From contig NZ_JACJSC010000011.1 of assembly GCF_014697575.1 (NCBI RefSeq), positions 1-64,000 on the forward strand: DNA of 64,000 bases, read 5' to 3'. This DNA is from Planktothrix sp. FACHB-1365. Lineage in GTDB: Bacteria > Cyanobacteriota > Cyanobacteriia > Cyanobacteriales > Microcoleaceae. The position numbers and the translations under genes were made by a program. The notes beneath the pieces are model-generated. The model ran no database searches, was not told the origin of the DNA, and saw only the letters and a program-made list of their open reading frames with translations. Shown in pieces: positions 34,235 through 44,150 of this stretch; the first letter of the stretch is position 1; every line of letters begins with the position of its first letter.

Positions 34235-36139
34235 TCATTTGTTGATTTTTTTTAAAACAAATATCCAATCTTCGTCAGTTGGAGGCTTTAGCTGAATGGC
34301 ATTTGTTCCTGTAAAATTCGGAAGATCAGAAAATTGACCCAACCGAGGATTATAAACTTGAAGGGTATAGGAAACCGTTGTATCTGATTCCAAGTCTAAG
34401 GAGAGGGGTTTGTTCGTATCCCGAACATAAACAATAAACTGTTGATCGTCGTTGGCTAATAGATAATGGGTTCCCTCTCCTTTAATGCGTCGGTCTATGG
34501 GTTTAAATTTCCACCAATCTAAAGTTTTAAACAGTTTAGGAATGTGTTGAACTTGTGCTTCCCAATCATCATTTTTCGGATCATTTACATTAAAAGGCCC
34601 CGGCTCACGAATTCCTCCAAAATAAGTAGTTCCCCAACCTGTGATAAAATAGCCACCCGCCATGACAATATCCCAACTTGAATGGCGAATTTCATCTAAA
34701 GAGGCACTATTGGGTTTATCAACTTTTCCATCCTCATTTTGATCTCGTAAATAATAGGCATATTCTGAATTAACTACAGGTTTATTATACTTAAGTTGAT
34801 CTAAAACTCGTTGATGTAATTGAGTATAGTTCTGTTGATAATCTGCAAAAGACATCCAATCTTTTTCTGCAAATTCAGCTACACTATAGCTTAATTCTCC
34901 GGGGTGAATACCAATTAATCGTTGATGGGGATCAAATTTTAAAATTTCTTGGGCAATCTGTTCATACATAGATTTATCGCCATATTCATTCCATTCTCCC
35001 GCAACGGTAAAGGCAACATTAAACGCACTATAACGACCTACAATATAACGAGCATATCGCAACCGTGCTGCTTCATTAGGAAAGGCTCTCCAATCATTTT
35101 TGGAAACGCCATCTTTTGACCAAGTTAAGAATAACATAGAGGTGATTCCGTTTTGATTTAAGGATTTGATCCGAGAGTCAACTTCTTGCCAATAACCGGG
35201 ATTTAACGTTTCTTCGGAGATATTATCAAAGGCAGATCCCCCTTCATTTCGAGACAGAGACATTACGTTAGAATGGATAAAATTAAATCCTTGTTTGGCG
35301 CGTGTATCAATATATTGTTTAACTGCGTTGCGATCTAAGTTTTCTTGAGGATTATTATTAAATAATGTCCACTGGGTATCCCCTAATAACCAAAACGGAG
35401 TTCCATCTTGATAGATAAAATGATGGGGATATTGAGGATTAACTTGAATTCCACCTTTACTTTTGGCGGCAATGGTTTTAAAAGACCCTGATTTGTTATT
35501 TAATCCCCCATCATTGGACTGAACAGACCATTTCCAAATGCCTTCAAGATTCGGCGAAAATCTCAGTTTCCAAGTTGTTCCCCCATCCCAAAATAAAGGG
35601 ATTTTTTGAGTTTCACCTTTGGGAGTTGTTAAAGTTGCGATTGCTTCAACTTCGGTGTAAGGATTTTGATAAGTTCCAGAATGGCTAAATCCCTGTTCAA
35701 AAATACTAAACGCTGGAATTTGAGCTTGAGAAACAGGCTTGACTTGAACCGTGACTTGATCCGTGCTAGATTGTTCTCCAGCCTTTGCAGTTAGCTTTAA
35801 AACATAAGTTCCCGGTTGAGAAAATTGTACGGTTGTGTTCGGAAGTTGAGCATTTTGAAACGTAACGTTTCCAGGGCCACTAATTTTTTGCCATTGGGTT
35901 TTTAGAGCAGTTGAATCTCCTAAATAAGTTACTGTTCCATGCAGTTGAACTGATTTTTTAGCCGGGAACACTTGGGAAAAACCAGCACTAACGACAGGAG
36001 TATAATTGATAGGTTCTAACCGCGTTTCTGACTGAGAATTGGCTTCTGGAGTTGGACGACAAGCCAGGATTGAACTGATTAAAACTCCGTTGAAAATAAC
36101 GAATTGACAGACGGAATAAAATTTTAGGAAATTTCTCAT
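34235..36139 (-). CDS. Secreted DUF5060/DUF4038 glycoside-hydrolase-like lipoprotein
   Basis: 634 residues. Lipobox-like SSILAC near residue 27; a PKD-like beta domain (~45-150, SAGFSQVFPAKKSVQLHGTV, GTYVLKLTAKAG); DUF5060 (YQNPYTEVEAIATLTTPKGE, DGGTTWKLRFSPNLEGIWKW); then the DUF4038 TIM-barrel (IYQDGTPFWLLGDTQWTLFN, GFNFIHSNVMS, FTVAGEWNEYGDK with the probable acid Glu, PVVNSEYAYY with the second). This is a putative exported polysaccharide hydrolase; the substrate is unknown. It stands next to the glycan-type cluster and could act on its product. Confidence 0.85.
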   Translation of the reverse strand: MRNFLKFYSVCQFVIFNGVLISSILACRPTPEANSQSETRLEPINYTPVVSAGFSQVFPAKKSVQLHGTVTYLGDSTALKTQWQKISGPGNVTFQNAQLPNTTVQFSQPGTYVLKLTAKAGEQSSTDQVTVQVKPVSQAQIPAFSIFEQGFSHSGTYQNPYTEVEAIATLTTPKGETQKIPLFWDGGTTWKLRFSPNLEGIWKWSVQSNDGGLNNKSGSFKTIAAKSKGGIQVNPQYPHHFIYQDGTPFWLLGDTQWTLFNNNPQENLDRNAVKQYIDTRAKQGFNFIHSNVMSLSRNEGGSAFDNISEETLNPGYWQEVDSRIKSLNQNGITSMLFLTWSKDGVSKNDWRAFPNEAARLRYARYIVGRYSAFNVAFTVAGEWNEYGDKSMYEQIAQEILKFDPHQRLIGIHPGELSYSVAEFAEKDWMSFADYQQNYTQLHQRVLDQLKYNKPVVNSEYAYYLRDQNEDGKVDKPNSASLDEIRHSSWDIVMAGGYFITGWGTTYFGGIREPGPFNVNDPKNDDWEAQVQHIPKLFKTLDWWKFKPIDRRIKGEGTHYLLANDDQQFIVYVRDTNKPLSLDLESDTTVSYTLQVYNPRLGQFSDLPNFTGTNAIQLKPPTDEDWIFVLKKINK

Positions 36140-36257
36140 AATTGGTCGTTTTTTTGCTCTAAAGTAAATTTTAACTGATTATATACTAAGGTGCAATTTT
36201 TCGAGAGAATTAAAGACTTTTGAAGGGTGTAAACAAATAATTAAGGACAGGGAAACA

Positions 36258-36365
36258 TTAAGAAATGATTTTAGCCGGAAATTTAGATTGATCGAATCGA
36301 CGAACTAAATCACTTGCTAAATAAACACTAGCTAGGGTTGCACCTAAAAATAGAAGTTCAATCAT
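36258..36365 (-). CDS. Possible 35-residue single-helix membrane protein
   Basis: ATG 36365 opens MIELLFLGATLASVYLASDL then VRRFDQSKFPAKIIS and TAA (36258-36260): one membrane helix followed by a basic tail. It lies 8 bp after the stop of the alpha/beta hydrolase, in the same direction, at the end of the cluster. No clear ribosome site, so it depends on coupling. Could be chance, but hydrophobicity and position are suggestive. Confidence 0.4.
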   Translation of the reverse strand: MIELLFLGATLASVYLASDLVRRFDQSKFPAKIIS

Positions 36366-36373
36366 GATATTAG

Positions 36374-37318
36374 TCAGCTTTTTAACCAATTATCTACAAA
36401 ATTAACAAAAGTTGCGATCGCTGTTCCTTGAACAAAGGAAGCATTCAAAATTAACCCCGTATTCAAATAGTGATCGGCCTTTGCAACTGTCCAATACTCA
36501 ACAGGAGGAAGCATTTTTTCAGATAAATTTCTTAAAAATTCTAAATCTTCAGCAGGTTCAAATTCAGCATCGATCAGTAATAAAGGAATATGTTGAGGTT
36601 GGGTAAAATCCTGTAAATAAGTTTCGATATCTAAAGCTTCCATTACGGGTTTCCAAAAAGAAAATTCTAGGGGTTTAGGAAGCTGCATATCAATTTGCCA
36701 ACGAAACATTAACTTTTCTTTTTCTCGCGCTTCACGATTTAAAAATCGTTCTTTTAACCGACGGGGAGGTGCGAAAACAACTGCTTTAGAAATTCGAGAA
36801 TCTTGAGCTTGAGCCGCCATTGTTACACCGCCTCCAAAGGAATGTCCTAAAACATAAATTTCTGAATTTTGGCTAGGAAAATTAACCTTTAAATAATCAA
36901 TAGCTGCGGTGACATCCTGAGCAAAATTAAAGGCATCTGTTGTATAAGTTTTAGGTTGTTCAGATTCTCCATGAGCGCGAAGATCAAAGGCAAAAACCCG
37001 ATATCCTTGCTTTTGAAACCCTTGAGCGAGAGCCAGCATAATTGGCAATTTGCGACCTAAAATCGAAGACCCATGTAACAGAATTAACGTAGGAGCGGTA
37101 TCCGCATTTTCAGGAATATATAAATCTCCTTTTAATTGGAAATTGCCAGCCAGAAAAGAGACTATTTTTGTAGGTTTATAAGGAATAGATTGTAGTTTTT
37201 TAAAAGATGAGTGTTTGAACAAGTCAAGTTGATGATAACGATATCTCAACAATTGATATAACGGTTTAACTTGAGGATAGGTTTGGGCAAGAAAAGAATA
37301 TAATTTAGGTTGTGGCAT
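36374..37318 (-). CDS. Alpha/beta hydrolase
   Basis: 314 residues, no signal peptide. [14 protein letters not shown] (oxyanion region), [14 protein letters not shown], nucleophile Ser in [28 protein letters not shown] and His in AKADHYLN. Probably an esterase or acyl-transfer enzyme acting on a lipid-linked glycan. It overlaps the acyltransferase gene by 14 bp, so it belongs to the same operon. Confidence 0.85.
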   Translation of the reverse strand: MPQPKLYSFLAQTYPQVKPLYQLLRYRYHQLDLFKHSSFKKLQSIPYKPTKIVSFLAGNFQLKGDLYIPENADTAPTLILLHGSSILGRKLPIMLALAQGFQKQGYRVFAFDLRAHGESEQPKTYTTDAFNFAQDVTAAIDYLKVNFPSQNSEIYVLGHSFGGGVTMAAQAQDSRISKAVVFAPPRRLKERFLNREAREKEKLMFRWQIDMQLPKPLEFSFWKPVMEALDIETYLQDFTQPQHIPLLLIDAEFEPAEDLEFLRNLSEKMLPPVEYWTVAKADHYLNTGLILNASFVQGTAIATFVNFVDNWLKS

Positions 37319-38105
37319 GATGGTTAGAAGGTGGATTTACAACATCGTTGGTTTCCGTTCGCATTTTAATAATTTTGGCAGGAACACCCGCAGCAATAGC
37401 ATAATCAGGTAAATCTTTTGTGACCACGGCTCCGGCTCCAATAATACAGCCTTTACCAATTTTAACACCATCTAAAACCACTGAACTTGCTCCCAACCAA
37501 ACATCATCTTGAATGGTAATTTTTCCTCGTGTAAACACCCCTTGTTCCATCATGGGAATATCCAGACGGTCTGTGATATATCTGCCCCCTCCAATATAAC
37601 AGTTACCCGCAATTAAAACCGAAGATCCAATAGAAATTCCCCCACTCGAAGATAAAATTGTATTACAGCCTAAATCGGTTTTTTTGCCAATGGAAATTCC
37701 CCCAATTTTCCCTTGAATCACACAATTACGAGAAATAATCACATCATCTCCTAAATCAATGCCTTCATCGCCTGCACCACTGGCATCAATTAAAACATAA
37801 TCATCAATGGCTACTCGGTCGCCTAACGTTACTTTTTTGGGATGACGTAACACAATTCCTTTGCCTAAAATAATCCCGCCACCCGTACTTTTAAATAATC
37901 CTTTATAAGCGGATTTTCGAGCCACATAACCAAACGCTCCCGATAAATTTCCCAAGAAAAAGTTAGCCAATTCATATTGAATAAAATGCCCTAAATCATT
38001 CGTTCCTAACGCTTTCATTTGATAGCGTTTTAATAAGGATGATTCCGATTGATTCAGTTGTTCAGATAAAGAAACTTTATTAATAATTTGGCGAGTTTCA
38101 GTCAT
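37305..38105 (-). CDS. Left-handed beta-helix acyltransferase (hexapeptide repeat)
   Basis: 266 residues with hexapeptide repeats from ~75 on: [100 protein letters not shown]. This ending is that of the maa/WbbJ type O-acetyltransferases. It probably acetylates a sugar. The ATG is 45 bp after the epimerase stop, with a GGTGGGCA palindrome between. Confidence 0.88.
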   Translation of the reverse strand: MTETRQIINKVSLSEQLNQSESSLLKRYQMKALGTNDLGHFIQYELANFFLGNLSGAFGYVARKSAYKGLFKSTGGGIILGKGIVLRHPKKVTLGDRVAIDDYVLIDASGAGDEGIDLGDDVIISRNCVIQGKIGGISIGKKTDLGCNTILSSSGGISIGSSVLIAGNCYIGGGRYITDRLDIPMMEQGVFTRGKITIQDDVWLGASSVVLDGVKIGKGCIIGAGAVVTKDLPDYAIAAGVPAKIIKMRTETNDVVNPPSNHHATT

Positions 38106-38114
38106 GATCTATAA

Positions 38115-38131
38115 GGTGGGCAATGCCCACC
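38115..38131. repeat. GGTGGGCA palindrome between two cluster genes
   Basis: GGTGGGCA and TGCCCACC surround one base, in the 44-bp gap between epimerase and acyltransferase. The ATAAGGTGGGCA form is a common cyanobacterial dispersed repeat; it would form a hairpin in the transcript. Confidence 0.7.
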
Positions 38132-38149
38132 CAACTAAAGGAGTACAAA

Positions 38150-39157
38150 CTAAGATTTCAGGGCGGATGATGATTCTAATAACCCAGAATCTTTATACCA
38201 TAATGCTGTTTTTCTTAACCCTTCATCTAAGGGAACTTTAGGCTCATAACCTAATAATTTTTTAGCTTTAGAAATATCAAACGCCCGGTCTTTAATAAAG
38301 AAATCAACCCGACGGCGATAAATCGGGGGAGAAATATTAAAAGGTAAACAAATTAGTTCGCATAAATAACCCGCCCACCAAACCGGCCAAACGGGAATTT
38401 TAAACTTAGAAACGGGTTTATTATAGATATCCGCAATTTTTTGAACCAATTGATTTAACGTGACAAATTCATTCCCACCAATGGTGAAAATTTCACCAAT
38501 TGCGGCTTCTTTTTCTCCCGCCAATGCAATTCCGGCGGCTAAATCTTCCACATAGGTCAAATGATAGAGAACTTCCCCACTGCCAATCATTTTAAATTTG
38601 CCACTGTAGATATATTTAAACAGTTTGAGAAACCGTAAATCTCCAGGGCCATAAATACCCACAGGGCGCACCACAGACCCGGCTAAATTTTCTTTTTTAA
38701 AGAAATCTAACGCCAACAGTTCCCCATCCATTTTAGATTCTTGATAATAATCTCCGGGTGAATAGGGATCTTCTTCTTTAGCGGGAGGGTTTTTAATTTC
38801 CCCCTGAACTCCAACGGTACTGCAATGAACAAACCGTTTAACATTGGCTTTTTTCGCGGCTTCTAAAACTTTACGAGTTCCCTTAACATTTACATCCCAA
38901 AAATATTCTCTGGGTACATTTTCTGCCCGATATAATGCCGCAATATGATAAACCACATCCACCCCCTCCATCACCGAATCATCCAAGGGATTATCATCGG
39001 CAATATCAGCAAAGAAATATTCAATGGATAATCCTTCTAAGGCACTTTGATTAGAATTTTTACGCACTAAGACGCGGACTTGATAGCCTTTATCAAGTAA
39101 ATGTTTGGTCAGATAACTGCCTGTAAATCCGTTCGCCCCTGTCACTAAAGCTTTCAT
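38150..39157 (-). CDS. NAD-dependent sugar epimerase/dehydratase (HpnA-like)
   Basis: 335 residues from ATG 39157, which has AGAGGAGG 8 bases before; the longer frame starts inside the oxidoreductase gene. Rossmann motif MKALVTGANGFTGSYL, ADIADDNPL, STVGVQGEIKNPPAKEEDPY with YYQESKMDGE (Tyr-x3-Lys) make it an extended SDR similar to the hopanoid-associated epimerase HpnA, which acts on nucleotide- or lipid-linked sugars. Followed by the acyltransferase. Confidence 0.85.
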   Translation of the reverse strand: MKALVTGANGFTGSYLTKHLLDKGYQVRVLVRKNSNQSALEGLSIEYFFADIADDNPLDDSVMEGVDVVYHIAALYRAENVPREYFWDVNVKGTRKVLEAAKKANVKRFVHCSTVGVQGEIKNPPAKEEDPYSPGDYYQESKMDGELLALDFFKKENLAGSVVRPVGIYGPGDLRFLKLFKYIYSGKFKMIGSGEVLYHLTYVEDLAAGIALAGEKEAAIGEIFTIGGNEFVTLNQLVQKIADIYNKPVSKFKIPVWPVWWAGYLCELICLPFNISPPIYRRRVDFFIKDRAFDISKAKKLLGYEPKVPLDEGLRKTALWYKDSGLLESSSALKS

Positions 39158-39200
39158 TAATTTTCCTCCTCTAAATCCTATTAAAAACTGAATTTTTCGA

Positions 39201-40727
39201 TTAGATTTTAGCCAATTCTGCCATTCCACACCGTTGATAAAAGTCTTCTAAACGTTGAATTTCTTGTTTAGATTTTGAATCATCCCAATTAAACAGTTTA
39301 CAAATCATAGGGGCAATTTTTAACGCCCGTTGGGGATTATCTCCTAAGCTGGTGCGACGCAGAATTAAATCATCTAAATGCTGTACCGCTTCATTTTCAA
39401 TAATATCCTTAAGTTCCTCGGAACAATCGGTGAGTTCCGGTTGAGGATACCAATGATAATCATACAACCCTTGGGGACGCTGTGCTTCTGCGGGTGCAAT
39501 TTCTGTTGCATCAACGGGTGAAAGTTGAGGGAAAATTTGCTGAATCGTTTTTTCAGCTACTAAACGAGCGGTTGTAAATTTAACCCCAGAAATACTATAC
39601 AAACCTTTGATACCTTGAGGCAGGGTTTCATGATTTAAAATCACTTCCCGAACCGCTAGTTCTTTACTATTAGGTTCTTCCGCCGGAAGTAAACCGGAAA
39701 ACACCCGAAGAATTTCGCTTTGACTTAACTTTAACCCCGGAATAGCAAAATTAAGATTATCAATAAATTCGCTAATTTCTGAAGGGTCGGGTCTGGGGTT
39801 GGCTTGAATATCTTTAAACCAAGGGTTATGAATGGTTCCTGCTAATAATCGTCCTTTCCAGGGGTGGAGAAAATAGGTTTGAGCGTTGGGTTTTTTAGGT
39901 TCAATGGCTAACGCAAAATCGGATAAAGTTTCTCGATCAAAAAGGATATTCCAAGCAATCGATTTATAGAATAAATTGGGAACCTCTTGATCAAAATTCG
40001 CCGCTAATTCTCGACACCAGGGGCCAGCAGCATTCACCACAATTTTTCCTTGATATTCGTGGGTTTCTCCGGTTAATTGATCTCGCGCTACAACCCCAGA
40101 AACCGTTTGATTAACTTTTAACAAATCCTGAGCTTCTACATAGTTTAACGCCGTTGCTCCCAAGGAACAAGCCCAACGTAAAGCCCCTATTACCAACCGT
40201 TGAGAATCGGGCATACAGGCATCATACCAAATGGCTCCAGCTTTTAATCCTTCAGAATCAACATTCGGAAAAATGGCTTTCACTTTTTCGGTTTTGATGA
40301 CTTTTCCGGGGGGTAAATGACGGTCAGGACGAATGCCTTGGTTTCGAGTAAAAGATAGAGTATCGTTGAGTTTTAAAGCCGTTAATAAAATCGGAGGACG
40401 ACGTAATCCTTTGCCATATAAAGGCATTAAACAGGAGAGGGGTTTGACTAATTCAGGAAAGGTTTTAAGAAACCATTTCCGTTCTCCAACAGATTCATAA
40501 AATCGAGGTAAATCTAAGGTTTGTAAATACCGAAATCCCCCATGAACAATGCGGAGACTATTGTAACTGGTTACCCCACCAAAATCGGCTTTTTCAATTA
40601 AGAGTGTTCGCAGATTTCTTCGAGCCGCTTCTAAGGTCAGCATCGCACCATAAATTCCTCCACCAATAATAATCACATCATAGGAGGATTGGGCTGCGGT
40701 TGATAGGTTTCGAGTAATTGTTGTCAT
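39201..40727 (-). CDS. FAD-dependent GlpD-like oxidoreductase
   Basis: 508 residues. FAD-binding VIIIGGGIYGAMLTLEAARR and LLIEKADFGGVTSYNS, with RIVHGGFRYLQ as in glycerol-3-phosphate dehydrogenases; NAAGPWCREL and GVKFTTARLVAEK near the C-terminus. The context (asnB-like before, epimerase after) suggests it acts in the cluster pathway, maybe on a glycerol-phosphate or polyol group, and not in central lipid metabolism. 44 bp before the epimerase. Confidence 0.8.
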   Translation of the reverse strand: MTTITRNLSTAAQSSYDVIIIGGGIYGAMLTLEAARRNLRTLLIEKADFGGVTSYNSLRIVHGGFRYLQTLDLPRFYESVGERKWFLKTFPELVKPLSCLMPLYGKGLRRPPILLTALKLNDTLSFTRNQGIRPDRHLPPGKVIKTEKVKAIFPNVDSEGLKAGAIWYDACMPDSQRLVIGALRWACSLGATALNYVEAQDLLKVNQTVSGVVARDQLTGETHEYQGKIVVNAAGPWCRELAANFDQEVPNLFYKSIAWNILFDRETLSDFALAIEPKKPNAQTYFLHPWKGRLLAGTIHNPWFKDIQANPRPDPSEISEFIDNLNFAIPGLKLSQSEILRVFSGLLPAEEPNSKELAVREVILNHETLPQGIKGLYSISGVKFTTARLVAEKTIQQIFPQLSPVDATEIAPAEAQRPQGLYDYHWYPQPELTDCSEELKDIIENEAVQHLDDLILRRTSLGDNPQRALKIAPMICKLFNWDDSKSKQEIQRLEDFYQRCGMAELAKI

Positions 40728-40775
40728 GGTTAATAGAGGGTTTATAATTAAGATTGAACGAAATCAAGGCTGAAA

Positions 40776-42650
40776 TTAGTTTTTAAACCAGCGTTTATAC
40801 CAACTTTGAAACACAATTAATGACCATAAAATATGGCTATGGTTTGCTGTTCCTGCTAGATGTTCCTGTTTCAGTCGTTTAATGGTATTAACTTGGAAAA
40901 TACCTTGTTCTCGAATGGCTTGATCACTCAATAATTCTTCCATTAACGGCCGGAATTCATTACACAACCAATTTTTAATCGGAATACTAAATCCTTCCTT
41001 GGGACGATACACACATTCTGCGGGAACGTGACGGGCGGCAACGGATTTTAACAGAACTTTGGTTTCCCCAGGGGTGACTTTTAAGCCTTCAGGAATTTGG
41101 AAGGCTAATTCCACTAAATCGGGGTCAAGATAGGGCACTCGTGACTCCAAAGAAACCGCCATCGACATTCGATCCACTTTCACTAAAATGTCATCGCTTA
41201 AATAGCTTTTGACATCTACATACATACTGCGATTTTGCGGTTGGCGATCGCCTGCTTTATTGAATAAATCAATAATATGAGCGGCGGAAGGTGTGACTAA
41301 TTCTTGATTGGCTTCAGCCGTAAATAATTGTGATCGCACCGTATCTCCGGCAAAAATTCGCCACCGAGCATGGGATAAATCCACAGGATTTTCTAACCCT
41401 TCAATAAATCGTTTGGCTTTATTGACTAACCCTTTTTTCTGGGGTTGAGGACGCAGAGATTTAATTAAAGGTTCGATTAAATTTTGACGGAAAATCACTG
41501 GAATTTTTTGATATTGTCGGGCTTTTTCATCGGCTAAATAGGTTTCATATCCGCCAAACAATTCATCGCCGCCATCTCCACTTAAAGAAACTGTTACATA
41601 TTGACGTGCTAACCGAGACACTAAATAAGTGGGAAAAATGGAAAAATCCCCGATGGGATCATCAAGAAAATACATTAAATGTTCAAATAATTCGACTACA
41701 TTGGGTTTAATTACTTCGTTGATATGTTCAACCCCTAAATAAGCCGCCACTTTTTCCGACCATTGCAACTCATTATAGGAGGGATCATCAAACCCAATAC
41801 TATAGGTTTGGGCTTTCCCCATTAACGCCACCGTTAGGGAAGAATCAACACCGCCAGAAAGAAATGCACCCAAAGGAACATCACTCACCAGTTGCATTGT
41901 CACCGATTTTCTTAGTTGTGCTTCAACTTTATCCGCCCATTCTTCATCGGATAATTCTATTTCTTCGGTCGTGGGAATATCCCAATACGTTTGCGGTTCA
42001 CATCGGGGATTTTCTAAGTCAATTTCTAACAGTTGTCCGGGTTCTAATTGCCGAATTTCCTTAAATAAGGTGGCTTTTCCGGGTACATATTCCCAAGCCA
42101 AATATTCCCCTAAAGCATCCAAATCTAAGGTTTTTTCAACCCGTCCACTGGCTAAAATCGCTTTAATTTCTGATCCCCAAACTAAATCGTTTTGATTAAA
42201 CGCATAATAAAGGGGTTTAATTCCTAAATGATCTCGAACTAAATACAGCTTTTTCTTAACAGTATCATGAAGGGCAATGGCAAACATTCCATTCAGATAT
42301 TTAGGAAACTCAATTCCATATTCTTCATAGGCATAAACAATCACTTCTGTATCGGTTTTTGTGGCAAAAGTATAACCCTTGGATTCAAGTTTGCTCCGCA
42401 GTTCACGGAAGTTATAAATTTCTCCATTGAAAACCGTTAAAATGGTGCAATCTTGATTAAAAATCGGTTGTCGTCCGCCACTTAAATCGATGATTGACAA
42501 CCGCCGCATTCCTAATGCAACCCCGTCTTGAACGTGCATTCCATCTTGATCCGGCCCCCGATGGAAAATACTATCACACATGGTTTTTAACTGTTCTAGG
42601 GTGGGGTGAGGTGAACCCTTGAAAGCCGCGACACCTGTTATTCCACACAT
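40776..42650 (-). CDS. asnB: Glutamine-dependent asparagine-synthetase-like amidotransferase
   Basis: 624 residues when started at ATG 42650, so that Cys2 of MCGITGVAAF becomes the N-terminal glutaminase nucleophile; the frame extends 17 codons upstream but those would mask it. Glutaminase: FHRGPDQDG, RLSIIDLSGGRQP, FNGEIYN. Synthetase: FLSGGVDSSLTVALMG PPi loop, SLSGDGGDELFGGYETY. It may make asparagine, but within this glycan cluster it resembles the amidotransferase of exopolysaccharide/exosortase-type loci, so a sugar-amidation role is possible. Confidence 0.9.
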   Translation of the reverse strand: MCGITGVAAFKGSPHPTLEQLKTMCDSIFHRGPDQDGMHVQDGVALGMRRLSIIDLSGGRQPIFNQDCTILTVFNGEIYNFRELRSKLESKGYTFATKTDTEVIVYAYEEYGIEFPKYLNGMFAIALHDTVKKKLYLVRDHLGIKPLYYAFNQNDLVWGSEIKAILASGRVEKTLDLDALGEYLAWEYVPGKATLFKEIRQLEPGQLLEIDLENPRCEPQTYWDIPTTEEIELSDEEWADKVEAQLRKSVTMQLVSDVPLGAFLSGGVDSSLTVALMGKAQTYSIGFDDPSYNELQWSEKVAAYLGVEHINEVIKPNVVELFEHLMYFLDDPIGDFSIFPTYLVSRLARQYVTVSLSGDGGDELFGGYETYLADEKARQYQKIPVIFRQNLIEPLIKSLRPQPQKKGLVNKAKRFIEGLENPVDLSHARWRIFAGDTVRSQLFTAEANQELVTPSAAHIIDLFNKAGDRQPQNRSMYVDVKSYLSDDILVKVDRMSMAVSLESRVPYLDPDLVELAFQIPEGLKVTPGETKVLLKSVAARHVPAECVYRPKEGFSIPIKNWLCNEFRPLMEELLSDQAIREQGIFQVNTIKRLKQEHLAGTANHSHILWSLIVFQSWYKRWFKN

Positions 42651-42839
42651 CGATTTTAATCCCCTAACGGAATCTGTATTAACAATGAAAGGACTCTGCA
42701 CTTAGGGTTAATGATTTCCCCCTAAGTTTGCTCTATTTTAATTAAAATAAATGGATTCGGCAAGTTTTCCAATTCCCCAAAACCGGGCTTCTGAATCATC
42801 TCATAACCTGATTCTCAAAAACCCGATTTTAGTTTAACT

Positions 42840-43505
42840 CTATTTTAAGTTTAAACCTTGAACCGAGGACATTTCTAAACTGTTAGAATCTTCTGTTTTT
42901 TTAATCGAAGTTTGGGTGACAAACTCCAATAAATTAATCATTTTTTTGGTATAAACTTCACGAGAATATTTTTCTTGATAAAGAATTTGAGCATTTCTAG
43001 CTTTTTGTTGAGCTTCTGCTTCATTGGTTAAAGCTTCAAGAATTCCTCGTCCTAAATCTTCAGGTTCGGGTTCAACTAAGAAGGCGACATAATCATTTAA
43101 AACTTGAGTATGAGAATAAATGCGAGTGGCTACTAAAGGAACCCCACTGGCTAATTGTTGATAGACTTTTAAGGGGGTATTCGTACCACTGCGACGGGGT
43201 GAAACTTGAACTTTAGCTTGATTGGCATAATTTTGGGCTAAAGATTGTTCAACCCGACCTGTAAATAAACACTGTTGATTAATTCCCAGTTCTGTTGCTA
43301 AATTGGAGAATAATTCTGTTTGTTCAGGACTGCCTCCAACAATTAATAAAAATGCTTCGGGATCAGCTTTAGCGACGAAAACAAAGGCTTCTAATAATAA
43401 ATCAATTCCTTGATAAGATTCTAAGGTTCCTGCATAAATCACTAAATGTTTCTGGAAAAGTTCTGGCGAAACGCTTACGGTTTTATTAATCTCTGATTGG
43501 GTCAT
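42840..43505 (-). CDS. Glycosyltransferase family 4, C-terminal domain only (split gene, second half)
   Basis: 221 residues. LVIYAGTLESYQGIDLLLEA, LFTGRVEQSLAQNYANQAKV and PRRSGTNTPLKVYQQLASGV are the nucleotide-sugar-binding half of a GT-B enzyme (the Glu of the EX7E-type region is in the TNTPLKVY segment). The acceptor half is the gene 48 bp upstream. A separate CCAGGAGA ribosome site precedes its ATG, so it is built to be translated as its own chain. Confidence 0.8.
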   Translation of the reverse strand: MTQSEINKTVSVSPELFQKHLVIYAGTLESYQGIDLLLEAFVFVAKADPEAFLLIVGGSPEQTELFSNLATELGINQQCLFTGRVEQSLAQNYANQAKVQVSPRRSGTNTPLKVYQQLASGVPLVATRIYSHTQVLNDYVAFLVEPEPEDLGRGILEALTNEAEAQQKARNAQILYQEKYSREVYTKKMINLLEFVTQTSIKKTEDSNSLEMSSVQGLNLK

Positions 43506-43553
43506 GGGGGAAAATCTCCTGGTAATTACGATTAAGGAATCAATGAATTAAAT

Positions 43554-44147
43554 TTAAGAGGCTTTTGGAGCAACTTTAACTTCATCAAAAATCGAATTTT
43601 CTATTAAGAAAACTTTTTGTTTATCCCCTATCACCCCTAAAGCATAATCATATAAACTTGGACAAATGGTAATGGTGGCATCAGAGGTGTGTAAACAAGC
43701 ATCTTCCATCGCTTTAAATAAATCAATTAACCATTGAGATGTGGTAAATCTAAAATTCGTTAATTGTTCAGGAAGACTAGAGTGCATATCATAAATTAGG
43801 CGGAATTTAAACAAAGGTTTAAACAGTGTACAAATAAAGATTGCTTCCTCATGGGCGTGAACAAAATCATACCGATTTTTAACGAGTAAAGCAATTGTCC
43901 ACAGGGTAATGAAAATATCTAAAAATAACTTCAGTTTTGAAGGGCCGATTTTAACATTTCCAAACATCGGAAAACTGGGAATTCTAATAATCCGAACCTT
44001 GGGAATGTCTACGTCTTGACCTTCGCCATAGGTCAGTAAATCAATATCAACTCCTAATTCGGCTGTAATTAGCGTGCGGTAATATACGCTAAAAGGAGTT
44101 CCACGCGGGGTATAAAAAGGTTGAGGAGCAATGACTAAAGCTTTCAT
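43554..44147 (-). CDS. Glycosyltransferase family 4, N-terminal domain only (split gene, first half)
   Basis: 197 residues. MKALVIAPQPFYTPRGTPFS, the GT4 loop, FVHAHEEAIFICTLFKPLFK and LIYDMHSSLPEQLTNFRF form the acceptor domain of a GT-B fold, ending ENSIFDEV, which in unsplit relatives would lead to the C-terminal domain. Here it ends at TAA 43554-43556 before the next ATG (43505). So the enzyme is either a two-chain transferase or a gene broken by an internal stop. Confidence 0.8.
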   Translation of the reverse strand: MKALVIAPQPFYTPRGTPFSVYYRTLITAELGVDIDLLTYGEGQDVDIPKVRIIRIPSFPMFGNVKIGPSKLKLFLDIFITLWTIALLVKNRYDFVHAHEEAIFICTLFKPLFKFRLIYDMHSSLPEQLTNFRFTTSQWLIDLFKAMEDACLHTSDATITICPSLYDYALGVIGDKQKVFLIENSIFDEVKVAPKAS

Positions 44148-44150
44148 AAT

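Noticed and set aside
40776-42650. asnB as marker of a nonribosomal peptide or lasso peptide cluster
   Set aside because: No NRPS, precursor peptide or B-protein is nearby; neighbours are sugar-modifying genes.
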